Assembly: GCA_026545765.1 (NCBI GenBank)
Contig: CM048844.1
Coordinates: 67,536,035 to 67,600,034, forward strand
Reading direction: 5' to 3'
DNA length: 64,000 nt
DNA from: Plantago major
Taxonomy: Eukaryota; Streptophyta; Magnoliopsida; Lamiales; Plantaginaceae
The notes beneath the pieces are model-generated. The model made no database searches, was not told where the DNA came from, and was given only the letters and a program-made list of their open reading frames with translations. The position numbers and the translations under genes are program-made. This document shows positions 55,637-64,000 of the stretch, piece by piece; position 1 is the first letter of the stretch; every line of letters begins with the position of its first letter.

Positions 55637-57182
55637 TTTCAAAACGTTTTGAAATGAAAAAGATTGCTGTGGAAACCTCTGAGAACTTGGCCACCATGGA
55701 TCTTCAAACTTTGATGAATATTATGAAAACTTTCGAGTTAGGGTTAAATAACTCTTCTGATGTTGTCAAGGACAGAAGCATTGTACTTCAATCAAAGTCT
55801 TCGAAAACACTGGATATTGAAGAAGATGATGATAATTTCAATGTTATGTTCAAGGCTATGGTAAAACGTTTTCAAAATAATAATCTAAAAGGCTAGTTTA
55901 AAGCAGGTTCAAGCAGCAATCCCTTTGGTCAGTCCAAATTCCCTTCCAAAGCATTGGTGAAGTATTCTTAAAATAAACCCATGGATGAGGATCCTGAAAA
56001 ACTAAAAAGAACTCAGTGTCATACATGTGAAGGCTTTGGTCATTATTCTTATGAATGTGCTAACACTCTTTGAAAGAAGGGAAATTCGTATTGGATTTAT
56101 TTGGATGATGATGAAGCAGGTACATAAGAAGAAGTGGTTCTATTAGATGATGAAGTTCATACAGCTGCACTACACTCCCAAGTCAACTGGAGTTATGGCA
56201 ATTTTGATGATGCACAGTGTTGTTCGAACACTGCTGATAACATCTTTGTGCAATAAATATTTTTTACAGGTGTTGTCGATGATATAGCAGATGAGTGTAT
56301 TGATTGTGAGACATTCTTTGATGAAGCTGATGATCTCATTCAGTCTCAGAACTTCTATACAGAAACACCGGAATCATTGATGTATTGTGATCTGTTGGAT
56401 CCCCACTGCATGCATGGTTCAGTAGACCTGGAGCTGACCACACACCTGAGAATGAGATGAGCCAAGAGGAGTTCATTAATGAACTTGAAGACCTCTATGA
56501 GGATGTGTTGAAGGCATGATAGAAATCTGCTAAGAATGAGAAAGCCTTGTTCAAAGAAACAGAATATCTTAAGGAATTGAACAAGTCTCTGCAAGACACA
56601 ATTCTGAATCTGGAGGTAAGTATAACCAGAAAGGAAGCTGAATTGGAAAAGTTAACCGCTAAACTTAAACTTCATGAGCTTACTTTGACAAAAATGAATA
56701 CAGGAACCACTAAACTTGATGAAATGCTAGGTCTAGGTAATGATGGAACTACAGGTCTAGGTTTTCAACAACTTACTCAGGACCTTACTTCATCTACCAA
56801 GGATGCTCCTAGTAATTACCCAACTCCTGTATTTTTTAAAGGAAAAGGATTGTCTGCCCAAAGTAAGAAAAAGGTTTTTGTGTGTCAGTTTTGTACTAAA
56901 CCTGGCCATATTAAACCTTACTGTTTCAAATACCAGAAATCCTTGAAAGAACCCAAAAACGGTGTTTCATTAGAGGAAACTACCCTGATCAAGTCTGAAT
57001 CTGTTAAAAACTCCTCTATTGAAACCTCTTCTGATTGCAACAAGTCTAGTGTTGATATTTCTAGTAGTAGTGTTTCCAGTATTATGACAACTCCAGAGTA
57101 TTCTTTAAATGTTCAATATTCTGATTCTGGTGTTGTCACTACACTGTCTAAAAACACTAGTATCCTGAAAGGTAAAAACTGA
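55637..57182 (+). pseudogene. gag: C1 gag, remainder, with two zinc knuckles
   Basis: It continues the gag frame broken by A4. KRFEMKKIAVETSENLATMD and an acidic stretch lead to a first knuckle CHTCEGFGHYSYEC (about 56013-56055). Several stops follow (for example about 56070, 56127 and 56256). An open stretch at 56547-57182 has a coiled-coil-like KETEYLKELNKSLQD region. It then has a second knuckle CQFCTKPGHIKPYC (about 56880-56925) and a Ser-rich tail. Long gag with a coiled coil between two knuckles is unusual for copia outside Sirevirus-like groups. Confidence 0.78.
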
Positions 57183-58700
57183 CTAAGGGGAGTCTGGATG
57201 CCTAAGACTGACAATATTTGCAATGTTGTATTTTCTGCTGTTAAGTCTAACCCTGCAGGTACTTGGTACAAAGACCTACTTGAAGGAGATAATTCCTCTC
57301 ACCAAAGGAACTGTCACTTATGGTGGAGGACGCAAATGTAGTATAATGGGTAAGGGTGTGTTGAATGTGGAAGGATTTCTAGCACTAAAGGATGTATTGT
57401 TGGTAGATGGCTTAGCTACTAATTTAATCAGCATTAGTCAACTATGTGATGATGACTTGAAAGTGTGATTTGATAAGAAATTATGTGAAGTCTTTGATAG
57501 TTCCAATTGATGTGTTATGACAGGCACTAGGTCAAATGATAACTGTTATAAGTTTAATGATCATGTTGTCTGTAATCATGTGAAGGTTGATGAGTCAGTT
57601 ATTTGGCACAAAAAACTTGGTCATATGAACTATAGGAATCTTGATAAGCTGGTAAAGTGCGAGGCAGTGTTGGGCATTCCCAAACTGACCAACCCTGGTA
57701 AGATTGTTTGTGGAGATTGTCTTAAAGGGAAACAAACCAGGGTATCCCATACACCTGTTCCTATTTTGTCAGATGGTAAACTCACAGGTAAGAACAAGTG
57801 TTTCTATCTACTCCATATGGATCTTATGGGTCCAATTGAGGTTAGTAGCCATGGTGGAAAAGATATGCCTTTGTGATTGTTGATGATTTCTCCAGGTACA
57901 CTTTGATTAAATTTCCCAAAGAGAAATCAGAAACTTTTGATACTTTCAGAACTTTACATGCTATTATTAGGAACTTGTATGGCTGTTCTATGAATCGTAT
58001 TAGGTCTGATCATGGCCAGGAGTTTGAGAACCAGAAATTTGTTCGATTCTGTAATACATATGGTATCTCTCATGAGTTCTCTGCTCCCAAGACACCTCAG
58101 CAAAATGGGATAGCTGAGTGTAAGAATCGCACTTTACAAGAAATGGCTAGAGTCATGTAGAACTCTATGAATGTCTCAAAGAGACTCTGGGCTGAAGCCT
58201 TGAATACTGCTTGTCACATCATTAACAGGGTCTATCTAAGACATGGCACTTCTAAGACTCCTTATGAACTACTAAAGAATAAGAAACCAACTTGAAATAC
58301 TTTCATATCTTTGGTTGTGTTTGCTATATTCTTAATGATCGTGATTATCTTGGTAAGTTTGACCCCAAAAGTGAAAAGGGGATTTTTGTTGGCTACTCCC
58401 TAAATAGTATAATCCAAGGCTAAAGACCATTCAAGAGTCAGTCAATGTTGTATTTGATGACTCTACCAGTGTTGCAGGAGACCTTGTTCTTGAAACAGGT
58501 ACAAAAGAAGTAGAGTCTGTCCATATACCTAAAGCAGCAGACACAGGAACTTTAGCACAAGAGTTGGAAAGAAGAGAAGCTGATTCTGCCAGCTGTATCC
58601 CGCGCACACCTGAGAACAATGATGCAGAAGACACCAGTGTTCCCACTACACATGCCGATGTTCTTCATACACCAGAAGAGTCAGATGTTGAATCAAAAGA
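57183..58700 (+). pseudogene. pol: C1 protease remnant and integrase
   Basis: A copia protease-to-integrase run is visible. TWY is followed almost at once by the KTYLKEI segment, so the DSG active-site block usual after WY is absent, apparently deleted. VLLVDGLATNLISISQLCDD marks the end of protease. The integrase zinc-binding region is WHKKLGHMNYRNL...CGDCLKGKQ, and the core has LHMDLMGPIE (first Asp), IRSDHGQEFEN (second Asp) and NGIAECKNRTLQEM (Glu). Frame changes occur near 57465, 57870 and 58160. The linker to RT is low in similarity to known domains. Confidence 0.82.
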
Positions 58701-59739
58701 AGAATAGGTAGGAGAAGCAGAAGGTAGACGAGATCCACCTACCACTACACCTGTCACTCAAGTGATTGGTGATCTAACTGATGGAGTACACACCAGGCGC
58801 AAAGCAAGAGTCGACTAACGACACATGGTAAGATTCTGTGTGTGTGTTTATGTCTACCACATCCCCTGAGGTATAGGTCTCTTGTTATGTCTCATCCACT
58901 GAACCTAAGAATGGTACTGAAGCACTTAAAGACATCTATTGGATAAATGCTATGCAAGAAGAGCTACAACAATTCTCTAAAAACAATGTTTGGCCTTTGG
59001 TCCCAAGGCCCTCAAAGGCTAATGTGATAGGGACTAAATGGATTTTCAGGAATAAACGTGATGAGAATGGTGTCATAGTTAGAAGTAAGGCACGCCTTGT
59101 AGCTCAAGGTTTCACACAAGTTGAAGGCATTGTCTTTGATAAAAATTTTGCTTTTGTTGCTAGGATTGAGTCTATTAGACTATTACTTGCCAAAGCATGT
59201 TTTCTGAAAATCAAATTATTTCAAATGGTTGTCAAAGCTGCGTTTCTAAATGGACACATAGACAAAGAGGCCTTTGTAGAACAACCAAAAGGCTTTGTTG
59301 ACCCTTTTCACCCTGATTTTGTTTTGAAGCTTCACTTTGTATGGGTTGAAACAAGCTCCTAGGGCTTGGTATGATAGGTTAACTGTGTTCCTCTTGTAGT
59401 TTGGTTTTGTTCGAGGTGATGGTGATCGTACCTTATTTATTATGAAACAAGATGAGGATATCTGCATGGATCAGATTTATGTAGATGATATTGTCTTTGG
59501 TTCTACTAATAAATCCATAATGGATAAGTTTGTTAGCTCTATGACAGGTACTTTCGAGATGAGAATGATTGTAGAGCTGACATTCGTTTTTGGTCTACAT
59601 GTGAAACAACAACAAGATGGTCTGTTTCTTCCCAGGAGAAGTATGCTAGGAATCTGGTCAAGAGATTTGGTTTGGAAGGTTTAAAACTAGCAAAACTCCC
59701 ATGTCTGCAAGTACTAAACTTTCAAAGGATGATTCTGGA
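58701..59739 (+). pseudogene. pol: C1 reverse transcriptase
   Basis: The upstream linker has a HTRRKARVD motif (about 58795). From 58952: GTKWIFRNKRD, ARLVAQGFTQ, then QMVVKAAFLNG, where the catalytic Asp of the usual [11 protein letters not shown] is Val. The YVDDIVFGS box with the other two Asp residues is at about 59478. A frameshift near 59340 and another near 59640 break the frame. It is inactive. Confidence 0.85.
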
Positions 59740-60392
59740 GGTCCATGATAGGAAGCCTGTTGTATCTCTCAGTGACCCGTCCTGATATTATGTATGCAGT
59801 TTGTGTTTGTGCTAGGTACCAGGCATACCCCCGCACTTCACACCATAATGTTGTCAAGAAGATCTTGAAGTACATCTCTGGGACAGTAAACTTGGGCATA
59901 TGGTACTCAAGAGATACTAACTCCAACATAGTTGGGTTTAGTGATTCTGACTGGGCCGGAGACTTAGACGACAGAAAATCAACAAGTGGTGGTTGTTTTT
60001 ATTTAGGTAATAATTTGGTCACTTGGTACAGTAAGAAACAAAATTGCGTGTCTCTTTTCACTGCTGAGTCTGAGTACATAGCAGCAGGAAGTTGTGTAAC
60101 CCAGTTAGTATGGCTAACGCATATGTTACATGACTATGGTTTGAGAAGTGACACCCTCCTAATGTTCTGTGATAATTCGAGCGCCATAAACATATCTAGA
60201 AATCCTGTACAACATTCTAGAACCAAATACATAGATATTAGACATCATTTCATAAGAGATTTGGTAGATGCTAAGACTATTCTCATAGAACATATAGAGA
60301 CCACACATCAACTTGCTGATATATTTACTAAACCGTTAGATAGTGAGAGATTCTTTAGTTTGAGGAAGTCTCTTGGTATGTGTGTTGTCTGA
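59740..60392 (+). pseudogene. pol: C1 RNase H, largely intact
   Basis: An open frame to a stop at 60390-60392. IGSLLYLSVTRPDIMYAV, GFSDSDWAGDLDDRKSTSG, TAESEYIAAGSC, FCDNSSAINIS and KYIDIRHHFIRD carry the expected acidic residues. It is the best-preserved domain of C1. Confidence 0.87.
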
Positions 60393-61864
60393 GAATGTGA
60401 ATGTTCAAGTGTTGCCATAACACCACTGGCTAACACTGTAGATTGCATGTGGTGTGTAGGTCTGCATTAGGTCTTGACTTGTCTCTCTCTGTGTTGCATT
60501 ACCTGAGTATTTCTATGGGTTCTGATAATCCTTGGTGCAGCTAATAGTGGACAACTCTCAAAGGAATAATAAAAGGTCTCTCCTCGACTAAATATGTGCC
60601 TGTTTTCGGAAAGATGGGATAGCCAGATATAGTCTGGACTGACACTGGGGTGTATGGGGCTCCAGTTGCCTGCATTCAGTGTTGGTACTGACTTGAGGTT
60701 GTCTCTATAAAAGTGACACAACAAATGAGTACGCATTGGGATACTGGGGTGTTTGGGGTTCAGGCTGCCTACATTCAATCCTATGTGTTCACCTGTGTTG
60801 CCAATGATTTTGTATTGCTACTGGGGTGTATGGAGTTCCGGCTGCCTGCATTTAGTGGTTAATCATATCAAATAAGAGTACCACCTTGTTGTTTTTGGCA
60901 CTAAAAAGGTTGTTGAGTTGTACTATAAAAGTTTTCTGATGAGTCTACACTTGAGCTGTGCACCTGGGTGTTCTGATAACACCATAGATTACTCTGTGTA
61001 TTAGAAACACTGCTTTCTTTGCACCATATAGGTCACTTTGCATATACATATCATATAGGTCTAGGTCTTGAGAGGAATTAAGTCTGGTAAGTGTTGAGTG
61101 GGAGCTAGGAAAATATTTTTGGGCAACTTTATTTAAGAAATACACAGTTTTGAATTGAATTGTACTTTGAGTCCAGATTATTTCTTAAATTTTAATTATC
61201 CTACCGTTAAAGATTTTCTATTTTCTAACTCTCTTGTTTATGTGCAACTATTTTGAGTACTAACTTGTGTTACAGGTTGATGTACCGGATCGATTGGACT
61301 AAAGGATTATTCTTAGACACATTATTCTGATCCATAGCCACAGAAGCCCACAAACCAAGCCCAACACTCTCAAGACCATGACCTAAACCTATTTTTCCAT
61401 ATTTACAACATCTCTCTATCTTTAACCTAGCCGCGTTTCTCTTAATCATGTCTTTCCTAGAGCTCAGAACTCTGGTACTTGTACATCTGGTTCAGGTTCT
61501 TCTGAGACTTCTCTCAGTGCTGATTTTGTTATATGTAGACAGAAGTTTTTGGAAAAGTAAATGATTCTTCTGAAACTCCTAGTACTTCAACGGATGCTGA
61601 GTTTTTGCTTTCCTCACAAAAATGGGGAGAAATGGTTACCCTACTTTATCATGAAACCCTACCTTGTCTTGAACTGCTTATGAACTACTTACTTATGGAC
61701 TTGTGCACAATCTTTTGTTGAACTCTATGTTTTGATATTGAATCTATTCTACTTCAGCTAATGTTATTCCTAGGTATGATTTATGTTATTGGGGGGGGGG
61801 GGGGGGGAGGGGTTAACTGATAGTGAGGTTGAAGTTTTGTGAAGAAAGGCAAAAAGGGGGAGAA
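60393..61864 (+). other. C1 3' noncoding region
   Basis: No ORF is recognised. It contains three spaced copies of a 38-bp repeat (60644-60857), a G17 tract (61791-61807) and a polypurine tract AAAAAGGGGGAGAA (61851-61864) against the LTR. Confidence 0.75.
60644..60857 (+). repeat. Three dispersed copies of a 38-bp unit
   Basis: ACTGGGGTGTATGG...GCCTGCATT-type units at 60644-60681, 60743-60780 and 60820-60857, separated by unrelated sequence of about 60 and 40 bp. They differ at a few positions. Confidence 0.8.
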
Positions 61865-62978
61865 TGTAAGTGCAAGTGTATCAGTCAGTGTTTTCACAAC
61901 ACCAGCTGACTACACATTATATTGCACTTTAGTTATTATATTTTGCCTTTATTCACTTTTATTGGATTCCATGTTGAGTTACTTGTTAAGGATATCAAAG
62001 AGGATGAAAAGTGCAGGTGTTGTCATGCGGTGTTTTCACAACACTAGACGACAACACTTTACTGCTGCACTTTTATATTTGATTCGATATTTTCCTTTAT
62101 TAACCTAATCCTAGTTCCACGATTTTAGGTTGATTGTGCAGGTCTAAATAAGTCAAGGGATTCGAAGTTGATGCTTTGGAAGAGTTTGAGCTAAGTAGGA
62201 AAGCAAATCAGTTGGAAAGAGTTATTTCCTTATTGGAGACTAAGAGAATCTTTGAAGAGAATATTGAGGAGATATACTTGGGAGGATCTTCTATTGTGAT
62301 CAAGACAAATTTGAACATTGCCAAGTAAGTGATTTACCTTCTGGCGGCTGAAGGGGGAAGGAAAGCAATCGAAGAGGAAGGAAAGCGTGTGAAGCAAGAA
62401 GAAATAAGGAAAGCAAATATTGCAAGAAGAAATACTTTCCTTATTGAAGAGAAGAGCTTAGGAAAGATCTTATAGAAGATTTCCTAATGAATTCAAGTCA
62501 AGATTTTGTGCCACAAAATAGGAACTTACCTTCTGGCCATCGTGCATTGTAAGGCTATATATACAGCCAGAAGTTAGATAATTCAATAACGTGAGTTAGA
62601 GCAGTCTCCGAGTGTATTTATAACACCTCAAGTTTTTTATAGTTTTCTAGGCTGTCTAGTTTTTCTACTAGACTAGGATAGTTAGTTCGATCCAACTGCT
62701 TAGTGTTTTTGTAATTCATTATATCATCATAGTGAATTCTTGTGCCTTGAGGCTCGGAGGGTTATAATATATAAATCCTCTAGAAACCATACTTGGAGTT
62801 CTTTTTATTCCGTTGTGCTTGAATTGTTTGTTAGATTAGCTTTAGTGTTAGTGTGTTTAACTAATATAGTTATACACATTGTTTATTACAGTATATCGAA
62901 GACACTGTTCCATAGTATTCTTTGGTGTTCTGTATACACTTGTTTACATTATACCAAATCCTGGTCCATACATTTTCA
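61865..62978 (+). repeat. C1 3' LTR
   Basis: TGTAAGTGCAAG to CATTTTCA, 1114 bp, directly after the polypurine tract. Its last 114 bp match 40699-40812. A TATATATAC stretch near 62565 lies ahead of the presumed transcription start. Two related segments inside it (about 61890-61960 and 62020-62110) look like a diverged duplication around CACAACAC. Confidence 0.83.
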
Positions 62979-63099
62979 TACTTTGTGTGTTTTTGAGAGC
63001 AAGTCTGTTTGTTAAGGTCCTTAGTTTCTCACTTTTTACCCTTGTTTCACTAACGATGCTTAGAGTGTTCGAGTTCTGGTGTTGTGATTGTTTTGCAGA
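62979..63099 (+). other. Leader-like sequence ahead of a further gag
   Basis: T-rich noncoding sequence between the C1 LTR and the gag at 63100, with TTTTGCAG at 63092-63099. It may be the 5' leader of A6. Confidence 0.45.
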
Positions 63100-64000
63100 T
63101 CATCGATGGGGTCAATGAGATCACTCATGATGAACAAGGTGGTGCGACCAGGACAACTAATTTTCTTATAACCGGAAGTGAAGAGTTCGAGCTTACATAG
63201 AATGATCTGATGTTGTTACCCACATTTATGGCGATAATTGGGGAGAACACCTTGCGATTCCTGGAAGAATTTTAGCAAATCACTTCTGAAATTCCCAATA
63301 GGGGATTGAGTGAATGCTAGTTTCACAGGAAGGTCTTTCCATTTACTCTAGGAGGTGTGCCACAGGGGTGGCTAAGTAGGTTGGGTGCTGAATCCCTGCG
63401 ATCATGGGAAGATGTTATAGGAGAATTCCTTGATGAATATCTCCCATATAGCGAGACCATCCGACTGAAGAAGGAGATAACTGAGTTCGTGCAAGGAAGG
63501 AGTGAGAGGTTCCATGATGCATTCGAGGAAGCTAAGTACGGGTGCCCGCATCATAAGTTGACTCAAGCCGAGCTTTGCATGTGCTTCTACAATGGGTTAA
63601 ATGACGAGACCCAGGAGAATGTGGAGATAGCAAGTAGAGGGCTGGTTGACAATACTCCCGAGGAGTTGTATGAAATTTTTGTGAAGTTGGATACCAATTC
63701 GAGGAATAAGAAGCAGGGAAGAATTGGACCAAAGCCAATGAATCTTGAGGTAAATCCTACTCATGTTTGCAATGTGGAGTTTGATATTGATGCAGGTATA
63801 GCTGAGTTGGGGAAACCATAAATAGTGAATCTTAATGTGAATGAAGAGGAGGAACTAATGGAAGAAGAGAATGTTTTCTTGCTGGCCATGGGACAATTGG
63901 ACGAGGTTTTCCTGGCTTGCACTCCCAATGAAGTAAGTAATGATGACATGATCATCTCCATGAGCGAAGACATGAAATCCATAGGAGGACTTGTAGCAGA
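63100..64000 (+). pseudogene. gag: Gag of another Athila-like element (A6), right end outside the window
   Basis: Several stops occur up to 63320, then an open frame 63321-63821 with the gag core: VPQGWLSRLGAESLRSWEDV, EITEFVQGRSERFHDAF, YGCPHHKLTQAEL, CFYNGLNDETQENVEIAS. A stop at 63819-63821 is followed in the same frame by an acidic stretch to the window edge. It is distinct from the gag of A1 and A3. It could belong to the element whose 5' LTR is 39449-40698, but no sequence links them directly. Confidence 0.78.

Larger units (their letters stand above)
40699..62978 (+). mobile_element. C1: Ty1/copia element, 5' LTR truncated, holding A4
   Basis: Plus-strand order: last 114 bp of the 5' LTR, Met-type PBS, gag (split by A4 at 41389/55637), a degraded protease, integrase, RT, RNase H, a 3' noncoding region, polypurine tract and full 3' LTR (61865-62978). 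Without A4 it is about 8 kb. The end of the 5' LTR matches the end of the 3' LTR nearly base for base. Most of the 5' LTR is deleted at the junction with an L3 LTR. Confidence 0.88.

Overview
This window is repeat DNA from a flowering-plant nuclear genome. It contains no recognisable host gene. Almost every base can be assigned to LTR retrotransposons, many of them inserted into one another. Plant origin rests on primer-binding sites of plant type (tRNA-Asp for the Athila-like elements, initiator tRNA-Met for the copia and Tekay-like ones), on Athila-type gag, protease, reverse transcriptase and integrase, on Sirevirus-like copia genes with an extra ORF, and on long LTRs with TG...CA ends and 5-bp target-site duplications (TSDs). 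The species cannot be named from the sequence. Every coding region carries stops or frameshifts.

Layout, using labels for reference. S1 (1-91 and 9250-about 13200, minus strand) is a Sirevirus-like copia pol plus downstream env-like ORF, split by A1. A1 (92-9244, minus, TSD ATAGT) is a full-length Athila-like element with gag-PR-RT-RH-IN and no ORF3. S2 (about 13200-16819, plus) is the LTR, PBS and gag of another Sirevirus-like element. A fragment of an 'L3' LTR (16820-17677, minus) follows. T1 (17678-30644, plus) is a Tekay/Del-type element with about 2-kb LTRs and only 312 bp between them; its first LTR holds A2. A2 (18479-27025, minus, TSD CCCTC) has Athila-type LTRs but encodes only gag-protease and a third ORF (ORF3). 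A3 (30645-37928, plus) is a second, divergent gag-protease + ORF3 element with an L3 LTR. An orphan fragment (37929-39448) is followed by another L3 LTR (39449-40698), possibly the 5' LTR of element A6, whose gag may be the one at 63100-64000. C1 (40699-62978, plus) is a copia element; A4 (41390-55631, minus, TSD GACTC) is inserted in its gag. A4 is an A1-like pol element whose middle is replaced by A5 (47448-53789, plus), a third gag-protease + ORF3 copy.

The most interesting pattern is a division of labour. The two elements with reverse transcriptase and integrase (A1, A4) lack ORF3. The three elements with ORF3 (A2, A3, A5) lack RT, RNase H and integrase, and their gag-protease ends in a proper stop codon followed by a conserved spacer. 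A1, A2, A4 and A5 share one LTR family, so the pol-less form could be copied in trans. The pol-less elements also share RNA features: a hairpin just after the protease stop and an intron-like segment just before ORF3. Another hairpin, in the 3' noncoding region, occurs in all five Athila-like elements. Both hairpins show compensatory base changes between families. The LTRs carry arrays of 14-bp GC-rich palindromes (CTCGCCGCGGCGAG in one family, GGGGCGATCGCCCC in L3). The first array type is repeated in the spacer ahead of ORF3.
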